A stretch of 64,000 bases of DNA, taken from NCBI RefSeq assembly GCF_943193185.1, contig NZ_CALPDE010000001.1, positions 1 through 64,000 on the forward strand. Reading direction: 5' to 3'. The notes under the pieces are model-generated. The model searched no databases, was not told where the DNA came from, and saw only the letters and a list, made by a program, of their open reading frames with translations. The stretch is from Lactococcus ileimucosae (GTDB lineage: Bacteria > Bacillota > Bacilli > Lactobacillales > Streptococcaceae). Of the stretch, positions 25,356 through 33,681 are shown piece after piece (position 1 is the first letter of the stretch; each line of letters opens with the position of its first letter). The position numbers and the translations under genes are program-made.

Positions 25356-26669
25356 TTAATCCACAAATTCAAACTCAAATTTCTCAATACGAACCAAATC
25401 ACCGTCACGCGCACCAGCAGCACGGAGTGCCTCATCCACTCCCATCGCTCGAAGTTGACGCGCAAACTTCATAACCGACTCGTCACGGTCAAAATTAGTC
25501 ATCTTGAAAAGCTTCTCAAGTTTAGCACCAGATAGACGCCAACCGGCATCATCATCCCGTGAGATGCGGAAGGGTTGTTCTTCCTCTTCAAAGCCATAAT
25601 ATGCTTCTTCGTCGATGAAGTCTTCGTCTTCATACAACAAGAATTCAGGCGTTTCGGCTAAAAGTTCGCTTGTGCGGGCCAAAAGACCTTGCAAACCTGT
25701 TTGAGTTAGACCAGATACCTCAAAGATTTGAGGCATTTCCTGACCTTCAGGTAGATTCTCCGCTAATTTTTTCTTAAAGTCCGCAAGAATTTCTGGCGCA
25801 TCTGGCATGTCCATTTTATTTGCCACAATCAGTTGTGGACGTTCAAGCAAACGAAGATTGTAACTTTCCAACTCCTTGTTAATGGTGACATAGTCCTCAT
25901 AAGGGTCACGGCCTTCAAGACCTGACATATCTAAGACGTGCAAGAGGACACGTGTACGTTCAATGTGACGAAGAAACTGAATTCCCAGACCTGCGCCTGA
26001 GTGGGCACCCTCAATCAATCCAGGCATATCCGCCATAACGAAGCTATCCCCATAACCAACCTGAACCATGCCAATATTTGGTGTGATTGTCGTGAAATGG
26101 TAGGCACCAATCTTTGGTCGTGCATTTGAGACAACACTCAAGAGCGTTGACTTACCAACTGATGGGAAACCTACTAAGCCCACATCAGCAAGGACACGCA
26201 ATTCAAGCATGAGCCATTTTTGTTCACCTGGCTCACCATTTTCGGCGACTTCAGGTGCAGGATTGCGCGGTGTAGCAAAGCGGATATTCCCACGCCCTCC
26301 GCGACCACCTTTTGCCACGACAAATTCCTGTCCTTGTTCAACCAAGTCAACAATGACTTGACCTGTTTCATTATCTTTCACTGTTGTGCCCTGCGGTACT
26401 TTGACGATCAAATCTTCTGCTCCGCGACCGTGCATCCCCTTGTTCATCCCTTTTTCACCAGATTTTGCACGAAAAATACGATTGTATTTAAAGTCCATCA
26501 GTGTTGACAAACCTTCATCAACGCGGAAGATGATGTTACCGCCACGACCACCATCACCCCCAGCAGGGCCCCCGTCTGGTACATACTTTTCACGGCGGAA
26601 AGCAACTGCGCCATCACCACCTTTACCCGCTCTGACTTCGATTTTAGCTGTATCTAAAAATAAGCTCAT
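25356..26669 (-). CDS. obg: GTPase Obg
   Basis: Essential ribosome-associated GTPase. 437 residues. Gly-rich Obg fold (1-160, [22 protein letters not shown] at the start), G domain with GFPSVGKST near 167-175, [10 protein letters not shown] and NKMD, and the C-terminal OCT domain ending [13 protein letters not shown]. Full length. Confidence 0.97.
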   Translation of the reverse strand: MSLFLDTAKIEVRAGKGGDGAVAFRREKYVPDGGPAGGDGGRGGNIIFRVDEGLSTLMDFKYNRIFRAKSGEKGMNKGMHGRGAEDLIVKVPQGTTVKDNETGQVIVDLVEQGQEFVVAKGGRGGRGNIRFATPRNPAPEVAENGEPGEQKWLMLELRVLADVGLVGFPSVGKSTLLSVVSNARPKIGAYHFTTITPNIGMVQVGYGDSFVMADMPGLIEGAHSGAGLGIQFLRHIERTRVLLHVLDMSGLEGRDPYEDYVTINKELESYNLRLLERPQLIVANKMDMPDAPEILADFKKKLAENLPEGQEMPQIFEVSGLTQTGLQGLLARTSELLAETPEFLLYEDEDFIDEEAYYGFEEEEQPFRISRDDDAGWRLSGAKLEKLFKMTNFDRDESVMKFARQLRAMGVDEALRAAGARDGDLVRIEKFEFEFVD

Positions 26670-26995
26670 TTTTTATTTTTCCTATTTCTTCCTAAAACAT
26701 CTGCTCTTCTCTTGGGCTCTCTTTTGGCCTTTCTAGCAGTTTGTCTTTCTTACTTTTTTGCTGAAAACTTACGTTCTCTCACTCCACTTCCTTCTCAAAT
26801 AGAGCTCTGAGCTTTCTCATTTTACCACATTTCATAAATTATCTCAAAAAGAGACTTTTAGAATATATGGTATTTTCAGGAGAGCTCTACAGTAATTTTT
26901 TATCTCAATTATTTTGCTAAAGAAACGAAGCTGATTTCCGCTATCTCTTGGTTTCTCAATCGGTAACTTATGCTTCAAGGAAGATTCAGAGTATG
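26670..26995. other. obg upstream region
   Basis: About 325 bases without a gene. TAAAAT near 26825 on the minus strand may be the obg -10. The long purine-rich leader has no recognisable structured element. Confidence 0.4.
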
Positions 26996-27044
26996 AAAAA
27001 ACCTCCCGGCTACAGATTTCAAAGCCTGTAGTGAGGAGGTTTTC
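26996..27044 (-). terminator. Terminator of the cation ATPase gene
   Basis: AAAACCTCC/GGAGGTTTT and CTACAG/CTGTAG stems stacked in one hairpin, with TTTTTT on the minus strand. Confidence 0.88.
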
Positions 27045-27097
27045 TCTCTTAAAAGTTTTTCATACTCAAATGTTTAGATAAAAGAGGAGAAATACTT

Positions 27098-29773
27098 TTA
27101 TCCTAGCTTATTCACACTTACTTTGGCCTTTTTTTGGCTGATGAAAACGCGCAATGCTTTAATAATTTCCATCATGAGCAAGGCTGCCAGAGCAAGACCT
27201 GCCGCCAACAACCAGTAGTGCATATCAAAGTTTGCAGGAATACTAAAGAATTCACGTGTGAAAGGTAGGGTAGTTAGGCTATAAAGTCCTAAACAGAAGA
27301 CCACTGCTCCCAACACGTATTTGTTTGAGAAAAGGCCTAAGGAAAGGATGGTTTGAGAGTTTGAACGCGCTGTAAATGTTTGTAAGCTGCGTGCCAAGAT
27401 TAGTGTCGTAAAGGCCATTGCAACACCTAACTCATCTGAAACTTGCATCCCAATATATTGTGAAATAATCGCTGCAATACCGATCAGCGTTCCACGAACA
27501 GCGACACTAGCCATCAAACCGCCTTCAAAGATTCCCTCATCAGAAGGACGTGGTTTTTTATTCATCACATTTGGTTCTGCTTTTTCCATTCCCAAGGCAA
27601 TAGCTGGTACTGAGTCGTTAACCAAGTTGATAAAGAGCAATTGCAGAGCAGTAAATGGACTTGCCCAGTTCATGACGAGAGCAAAGACAATCGTGATAAT
27701 CGCTCCCAAGTTGCCAGAGAAGAGATAACCGATAGATTTTTTGATGTTGTCATAAACTGTGCGACCAACAGCGACTGCATTAACGATTGATACAAAGTTG
27801 TCGTCTGTCAGAATCATTGCGGATGCATCCTTAGCAACGTCAGTACCTGACCCCATAGCGATACCGATATTGGCTTGTTTTAAGGCAGGTGCATCATTAA
27901 CACCATCACCTGTCATAGCTGTAACGTGGGACTTTTTCTGCCAAGCACGTACGATACGTATTTTATTTTCTGGTGAAACACGCGCATAGACTGAAATTTT
28001 CGCCAGTTTGTCATCCAACTCCTGCTCTGACATAGCATCTAATTCTTGACCAGTGACCGCAATGTCATTTTCACCAAAGAGTCCTATCTCTTGCCCAATG
28101 GCACGTGCTGTTGTTTTATGGTCACCTGTAATCATGACAGTACGGATGCCGGCTTTTTTCGCCTCAGCTATTGAAGCATAAACGGCTTCACGTGGTGGAT
28201 CAATCATGGCTGTCAGACCAATCAAGATAAGATCGTTCTCATCTTCCAAGTCCAAAACTTCTTTGTCTTGCCCTAAAGGTTTGTAAGCATAAGCCAAGAC
28301 ACGGAGTGCCTTGTTACTAAAAGCTTCATTTTCTTTTTGGAAATTCGCTTTGAGTTCGTCCGTGAATTCTTGAACCTGACCGTTGATAAGAACTTTCGTA
28401 CAACGGGCAAACATAACATCTGGACCACCCTTTGTCAACATAAGCTTTTCGCCATCAATAAGGTTGATCGTGGACATGAGTTTACGATCCGAATCAAATG
28501 GCAGTTCTGCCAAGCGCGGATAAGCTTCACGCAGTTCTTGGTAAGGCTTCCCGACTTTATTACTAAAGGCAATAAGCGCAACCTCTGTGGGATCGCCCAG
28601 CTCTTGGCCTTCTTCATTTATATTTGAATCATTACAAAGTACAGCCGCTTGCACAAGAAGTGCTTCATCATTTCTCCAAGAATCAGGCTGATCTGGAAAA
28701 CTTTCTTTTTTGCCGCTCGGCAAAAAGTAGTCAACAACGGTCATCTTGTTTTGTGTCAATGTCCCTGTTTTATCCGTACAGATAACACTTGTTGAACCTA
28801 AAGTTTCAACAGCTGGTAACTTACGAATAATGGCATGCTGCTTAGCCATCTTGTTCGTACCCACCGAAAGGACAATCGTCACAATAGATGAAAGAGCCTC
28901 TGGAATTGCGGCAACCGCAACTGCAACCGCAAACATGAAGGCATCTAACATTTTCACCTCAATATTTGCACCGTCACCAGCAAAGAAGATACGGGCAGCT
29001 TGTATACCAAAGATAGCTACTGAAAGAATCAGAATGGCGATACCCAACTGCTTACTGAATTTCTCCAATTTCTGCTGCAAGGGTGTTTGCTTATCTTCCG
29101 CAGTTTCAAGGAGTGTCGCAATCTTACCAATCTCTGTCTGACTCCCTGTACCAGTAACGATAAATTCACCACGCCCGTATACCGTAAGTGCACCACTGTA
29201 AAGCATGTTCTTACGGTCCCCTAAAGGAAGTTCTCCCTCAAGAGCTTCATCTGTTTTCTCTACTGCTTCAGACTCTCCTGTAAGCATGCCTTCTTCAACA
29301 CGCAAGCTCTTGCACGTCAAGATACGTCCATCTGCAGGAACAAAGTCTCCTGCTTCGAGTAGAACAAGGTCTCCAACAACTAATTCACGTGCAGGAATAG
29401 TAATTTTTTCTCCAGCACGCAAAACTTTAGCATTTGGGGCAGAGATTTGTTTCAAGGCATCCAGTGAGCTTTCCGCCTTTTTTGTCTGAATAACCGTCAC
29501 GATTGAGCTAATCAGTACTACACCCAGGATGATAATAGCCTCAACTACCTCTCCCAAGGCAAGCTGGACAATCGTTACAATCAATAAGACAATGACCATT
29601 GGGTCTTTAAATGTCTCAAGGAAGACTTTCCAAGTGGGAACCTTGTCTTTACTCTTAAGTTCATTAAAACCATCACGTTCTTGTCTTTCTTTGACTTGCT
29701 GCTCTGTCAGCCCTTCAGCTGAAGCTTGCACCTCCTCAAGGACAAGGTCAGTTTCTTTGTTGTAGAATTCCAT
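27098..29773 (-). CDS. yoaB: P-type cation ATPase (PMCA/SERCA-like), probable Mn2+/Ca2+ exporter
   Basis: 891 residues from ATG 29773 (AAAGGAG before it). P-type motifs: TGES in the actuator domain, phosphorylation site ICTDKTGTLTQNK near 330, MTGDGVNDAPALK hinge, and PEAL in helix 4 (AAIPEAL) as in Ca2+ pumps. About ten helices. The transcript begins with a yybP-ykoY Mn2+ riboswitch, as for L. lactis yoaB, which points to manganese export as the physiological role. Confidence 0.92.
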   Translation of the reverse strand: MEFYNKETDLVLEEVQASAEGLTEQQVKERQERDGFNELKSKDKVPTWKVFLETFKDPMVIVLLIVTIVQLALGEVVEAIIILGVVLISSIVTVIQTKKAESSLDALKQISAPNAKVLRAGEKITIPARELVVGDLVLLEAGDFVPADGRILTCKSLRVEEGMLTGESEAVEKTDEALEGELPLGDRKNMLYSGALTVYGRGEFIVTGTGSQTEIGKIATLLETAEDKQTPLQQKLEKFSKQLGIAILILSVAIFGIQAARIFFAGDGANIEVKMLDAFMFAVAVAVAAIPEALSSIVTIVLSVGTNKMAKQHAIIRKLPAVETLGSTSVICTDKTGTLTQNKMTVVDYFLPSGKKESFPDQPDSWRNDEALLVQAAVLCNDSNINEEGQELGDPTEVALIAFSNKVGKPYQELREAYPRLAELPFDSDRKLMSTINLIDGEKLMLTKGGPDVMFARCTKVLINGQVQEFTDELKANFQKENEAFSNKALRVLAYAYKPLGQDKEVLDLEDENDLILIGLTAMIDPPREAVYASIAEAKKAGIRTVMITGDHKTTARAIGQEIGLFGENDIAVTGQELDAMSEQELDDKLAKISVYARVSPENKIRIVRAWQKKSHVTAMTGDGVNDAPALKQANIGIAMGSGTDVAKDASAMILTDDNFVSIVNAVAVGRTVYDNIKKSIGYLFSGNLGAIITIVFALVMNWASPFTALQLLFINLVNDSVPAIALGMEKAEPNVMNKKPRPSDEGIFEGGLMASVAVRGTLIGIAAIISQYIGMQVSDELGVAMAFTTLILARSLQTFTARSNSQTILSLGLFSNKYVLGAVVFCLGLYSLTTLPFTREFFSIPANFDMHYWLLAAGLALAALLMMEIIKALRVFISQKKAKVSVNKLG

Positions 29774-29974
29774 TCTAACTCCTTTTTCCAATATTTGAAT
29801 ATGAGATCAATCAGACCGTTTTCCATGAAATTTTCTGCCAGCATTAGCTCCTCCAGAGGAAATGTGAGGGATGTTTTATGAAGTCAAAAATCAAAAACGA
29901 TAATCCGGGGTTAATAAAACGCGCGGACACTTTCTGTGAGAAATATCATCCTGAACCAGCTAAGGGCTGCGTAT
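29774..29974. other. Leader between riboswitch terminator and ATPase
   Basis: About 200 bases of 5' untranslated region with no gene and no clear further structure. Confidence 0.5.
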
Positions 29975-30007
29975 TAAAAAGACCCTTGCCAAATCTGGCA
30001 AAGGTCT
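29975..30007 (-). terminator. Riboswitch expression-platform terminator
   Basis: AGACC(T)TTGCC and GGCAAGGGTCT arms with a T-run on the minus strand. Its 5' arm is also the 3' strand of the aptamer base stem, so ligand binding should prevent termination. Confidence 0.85.
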
Positions 30008-30106
30008 TGCTAAACATGCCGTATCCATGTCAACAAAGCCGGTGAGAAAAGGCTCACGAAATGACGACTTTGTTTCGGCTCTCGCCGACGCTACTCCCCT
30101 TTGGGA
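30003..30106 (-). ncRNA. yybP-ykoY manganese riboswitch
   Basis: Minus-strand sequence contains the class signatures AAAGGGGAGTAGC, GCCGAAACAAAGTCGTCA and ACCGGCTTTGTTGACAT in order, nearly the same as the L. lactis aptamer whose structure is known. Directly followed by the overlapping terminator. Expected to turn the ATPase on at high Mn2+. Confidence 0.95.
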
Positions 30107-30130
30107 ACTCATATTCATTAATGTTCCTCT

Positions 30131-30159
30131 ATGATAACAAATTCCTTCACCAAATGCAA
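30131..30159 (-). promoter_or_regulatory. Promoter of the riboswitch-ATPase transcript
   Basis: TTGCAT (30154-30159), 17-base spacer, TATCAT (30131-30136). Transcription would begin about 20 bases before the aptamer. Confidence 0.75.
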
Positions 30160-30211
30160 GAGCGACATTTACAAAATCACATAAAACAAATGAACAATAT
30201 TTTATCAGCGT

Positions 30212-30547
30212 TTAAAGTCTTTTTATTTTTTCCAGCCTTTTCCCTTTGGCGAGTTCATCCACTACTTTATCCATATAGCGTAGCTTCTTCATGAAGTTGT
30301 CTTCGATTTCTTCTACACGAACCCCGCAAATCACCCCAGTGATAAGAGGCGCATTGTCATTAAAGGGCTGATTTTCAATCAATTGCCCCAAACTGCCCGT
30401 GAGCTGGCTGGGATTCGTGTATCCTGTCAACCAAGTCAAAATCTCGTCCAGTTCTTCTTTTGTGCGTCCCTTTTTCTCTACTTTCTCCAAGTACAGCGGA
30501 TAAACGCTTTCAAATTTCATCTGTTTTACGCGATCAGTGCTTGCCAT
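30212..30547 (-). CDS. DUF2200 family protein
   Basis: 111 residues from ATG 30547, beginning MASTDRVKQMKFESVYPLY. Conserved features EKKGRTKEELDEILTWLTGY and GVRVEEIEDNFMKKLRYMDK match the DUF2200 family. Cytoplasmic, function unknown. It is 61 bases after the ROK gene and may end that operon. Confidence 0.82.
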   Translation of the reverse strand: MASTDRVKQMKFESVYPLYLEKVEKKGRTKEELDEILTWLTGYTNPSQLTGSLGQLIENQPFNDNAPLITGVICGVRVEEIEDNFMKKLRYMDKVVDELAKGKRLEKIKRL

Positions 30548-30608
30548 ATTCTTTACCTCTACAAAGCTTTTTCTTTTAAGTATATAGAGTGCTGGTTTTT
30601 TTGTCAAA

Positions 30609-31493
30609 TCATCTCTGAGTTTTTGGGAAAACAGTGTAAAAATTTAAAGCTGCCCCAATCAGATTTGCATGGTTCATGTATTGACAACGTTCCACTCTTG
30701 GTAGGATATGAGCTATATCATAGCTTTGCAGACGTTCCGATAATTTTTTCTGGAGGATTTCTGGCAAATCTTTCCGCGCTGACATTCCCCCACCAATGAT
30801 AATGGTATCTGGATCAAGCGAAACTTGGATATTATATAAATAATCAGAAATGATCTCCAGCATATTTTCGATAAGTAAAGTAGCTTGGGGATTTTTTTGA
30901 TCCCTTAAGTCATACAGTTCCTTACCTGAAATTTTCTGGCCTGTCTCTTTGGAATAAGTTTCCGCAGCTTTAACCAATGGTCCGGTTTCGCTAAAAGTTT
31001 TATGTGCTGTGTTTTTCATCAAACCGAACTCGCCAGCAAAAAGATGCGCACCTTTATAAAGCTTGCGGTTAATGAAGATAGCTCCACCTACTCCTGTACC
31101 TATGACCAAAAAAACAGCATTCTGAGCTTCTTTTCCTACACCATAATCAATTTCACAAATCCCTGCACAATTGGCATCATTTTCGATAGCCACGGGCAAG
31201 TCAAAGCATTGTTCAATTTCATCAAATATAGGACGATTGTGCAGATAGGGTACAGCACTGATTCCCTCAATTCTTCTTTTTGTCGTATTGACAGCACCTG
31301 GAGACGATATTGCTATTCCCTTAAGCTGTGGATAATCCTTGATAATGCTGCCCATTTTCGCAGTAAGCTTCTCGAAGCTTTGAGGTGTTTTGAAAGAAGC
31401 GTTGTGCAGAAGTTTTGCTCCATCCCATAAACCATATTTTACTGCTGTGCCGCCAATATCAAACACGGCAAGATTCTGTCCATTATTCTTCAT
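30609..31493 (-). CDS. ROK family sugar kinase
   Basis: About 294 residues. ATP-binding VFDIGGTAVKYG at the N-terminus, ENDANCAG with the catalytic Asp, and IGTGVGGAIF. The Cys-rich zinc motif common in ROK glucokinases is absent, as in beta-glucoside kinases. It overlaps the end of the GH1 gene; ATG 31493 is chosen, but ATG 31499 or GTG 31508 are possible. Likely phosphorylates a sugar released in the same pathway. Confidence 0.85.
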   Translation of the reverse strand: MKNNGQNLAVFDIGGTAVKYGLWDGAKLLHNASFKTPQSFEKLTAKMGSIIKDYPQLKGIAISSPGAVNTTKRRIEGISAVPYLHNRPIFDEIEQCFDLPVAIENDANCAGICEIDYGVGKEAQNAVFLVIGTGVGGAIFINRKLYKGAHLFAGEFGLMKNTAHKTFSETGPLVKAAETYSKETGQKISGKELYDLRDQKNPQATLLIENMLEIISDYLYNIQVSLDPDTIIIGGGMSARKDLPEILQKKLSERLQSYDIAHILPRVERCQYMNHANLIGAALNFYTVFPKTQR

Positions 31494-32862
31494 ATCCATT
31501 GCGCTCACTTAATGTCTTATACCAGAGTCCACTCTTTTTCACGGTACGTTTATAATCCTCTTCCAAATCAACCCGATAAAAACCATAGCGGTTGCGATAG
31601 CCATTCAGCCAAGACCAACAATCAATAAAGGTCCAAGTATGGTAACCAAAGCAATTGCTTCCTTCTTCAATCGCTTGATGAAGATAATTGAGATGCTCCT
31701 TCATAAACTCAATGCGATAATCATCTTGGATCATGCCTGAATCATCCATAAACCGTTCCTCATCAGCTACACCCATGCCATTTTCACTGACAAACCAAGG
31801 AAGATTATGATAGTCCTTTTTCATCATCATTGCTACATCATAAATAGCTTGCGGGTAAATCTCCCAGCCACGATAAGGATTAATTTTCTTTTCAGGCCAA
31901 TCATAAGGCTGGTAAAAATCATCTAAGGTTTTTGCGGGGAAGCTCGCATCCTCAGGTGCTTGAACTCGACTTGGCTGGTAATAGTTTAAACCGATAAAGT
32001 CTACTGTATTGGCTGCTACATCTTTTTCATCTTCTGGCAAGGCTTCAGGTAAGAGCTGGTGTGTTTTAAGAAGTTCAACCAAATCGCTGGTGTGTTTTCC
32101 AAGCACCGCAGGATCAAGAAAGCTTTTTATATTGACTAAATCAGCGGCTTTTTTAGCTTTTAAGTCTGGGGCTGACTGACTCCGCGCATAGCTCGGGGAC
32201 ACGTTGAGGATAATACCAATAGAGCCTTGAGGCATAAGTTTTCTAAAGGTTTGAACAGCTTTTACATGTGCCATTAAGGTATGATAAGCCACTTGAACAG
32301 CTTTTTTGATGTCGACAATTGCAGGATAATGAAAGCCTTGTAAATAACCACACTCCACATGAACCATTGGTTCATTGAAAGTGGTCCAATCCTGGACTAA
32401 ATCACCAAAGCATTCAAAAGCTTTTTGGGCATAAAAACGAAAAGCCTCAACAGATTCTCGGATTTCCCACCCACCTTTATCCATCAACCACATGGGCATA
32501 TCAAAATGAAAAAGGTTAATTATTGGCTTGACACCATTTTCTTTCATCTTTGTAAAATAATCTCTGTAGAAAGTCACTGCCTGAGGATTGAGTGTTTTTC
32601 CATCAGGAAGTAGTCGTGTCCATTGGATAGAAGTTCGAATCGAATTAAGCCCGATAGCTTTCATCCGTTGGCAATCCTCTACGTAATTTTCGTAAAGATT
32701 AGAAGTTGTTTCCGGTCCTTGGTTTTCATTAAATTTTTCAGGATTTTCTTTAAACCAGTAATCCCATGTAGAAGCAGATTTCCTCTCTTTTAGAGAATAA
32801 CCTTCAGTTTGTGGGCCGGATAAAGCTGAGCCCCACAAAAATCCTTCAGGAAATTTTTTCAT
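31483..32862 (-). CDS. Glycoside hydrolase family 1, 6-phospho-beta-glycosidase type
   Basis: 459 residues. Acid/base Glu164 in TTFNEP and nucleophile Glu360 in SENGMG. The subsite -1 segment reads CWSWLNGYRNRYGF near 418-431, with Ser where non-phospho enzymes have Glu, which favours 6-phosphorylated substrates. Probably hydrolyses a disaccharide phosphate delivered by the PTS encoded upstream. Confidence 0.88.
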   Translation of the reverse strand: MKKFPEGFLWGSALSGPQTEGYSLKERKSASTWDYWFKENPEKFNENQGPETTSNLYENYVEDCQRMKAIGLNSIRTSIQWTRLLPDGKTLNPQAVTFYRDYFTKMKENGVKPIINLFHFDMPMWLMDKGGWEIRESVEAFRFYAQKAFECFGDLVQDWTTFNEPMVHVECGYLQGFHYPAIVDIKKAVQVAYHTLMAHVKAVQTFRKLMPQGSIGIILNVSPSYARSQSAPDLKAKKAADLVNIKSFLDPAVLGKHTSDLVELLKTHQLLPEALPEDEKDVAANTVDFIGLNYYQPSRVQAPEDASFPAKTLDDFYQPYDWPEKKINPYRGWEIYPQAIYDVAMMMKKDYHNLPWFVSENGMGVADEERFMDDSGMIQDDYRIEFMKEHLNYLHQAIEEGSNCFGYHTWTFIDCWSWLNGYRNRYGFYRVDLEEDYKRTVKKSGLWYKTLSERNGYEE

Positions 32863-32874
32863 ATTTTAACCTTC

Positions 32875-33672
32875 TTATTTTTTATTTTTATGTAAAATTT
32901 CTTCAGATTTTATCCATTTCTTTACAGAATCAGAAAAGAGATGAAGATAGCGTTCGTAAAGTATGTCTAATTGAATCAAAATCGGAATTTGTGGTGAGAT
33001 ATTACCGATAGATTCTTCATGTGTTAAGCCCGCTGAAATTAGTGTAATATCTGCTTGTTTAATCAAGTCAGAATTAGGATTGGAAGTAATCAGTGCTATC
33101 GGAATATTTTTTTCCTTTGTGATGGTCATCGCTTCAAGAAGATTATTGTCTATTCCTCTCAAGGATGCCACGAGTATCATTTCACCCTCACGGGCAAATT
33201 CTGCTGACATTAAGATTGACTTTTCTTCTGAAATGACACGGACATACTTGCCAAACCGTGAAAATTTGAATGAAAAATCAGCTCCTGTATAACTGTTAAA
33301 GCCTTTTCCAAAAAAATGAATGATGTTATGATCTTTTATTAAAGCGCACAGCTTGTCCACTTCCACCTCAGAATAAGCATTATCACTTCGTGTGGCTAAA
33401 GCGTGGTAAATAGCTGTCACTGCTGATGAAATCGATGGCTCTTCTTTTTTATCCAAGGAAAGGTTGTACAAAAACATTAATTCCTTGTAATTATCCAAAC
33501 CAATCTTTTTACAAAAGCGGGTAATCGATGCCTTTGATACAGCCAATGTTTGCGCCAATTTATCTATATTCAGCGGTGCCTTTTTACTGATAAAATAGTT
33601 GGCTATAATCTCCTCAACATAGGTTAATTCCAAACGGTGCGATTCAATTAATATGAAAATATCTTCCTTCAT
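32875..33672 (-). CDS. RpiR family regulator
   Basis: 265 residues. N-terminal helix-turn-helix with LAQTLAVSKASITRFCKKIG (about 39-58) and a C-terminal SIS sugar-phosphate-binding domain (about 105-230, FFGKGFNSYTGADF, SLRGIDNNLLEAMTI). Sits inside the operon between the mannosidase and GH1 genes, so it likely senses a pathway sugar phosphate. Confidence 0.9.
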   Translation of the reverse strand: MKEDIFILIESHRLELTYVEEIIANYFISKKAPLNIDKLAQTLAVSKASITRFCKKIGLDNYKELMFLYNLSLDKKEEPSISSAVTAIYHALATRSDNAYSEVEVDKLCALIKDHNIIHFFGKGFNSYTGADFSFKFSRFGKYVRVISEEKSILMSAEFAREGEMILVASLRGIDNNLLEAMTITKEKNIPIALITSNPNSDLIKQADITLISAGLTHEESIGNISPQIPILIQLDILYERYLHLFSDSVKKWIKSEEILHKNKK

Positions 33673-33681
33673 GATTTTTCC

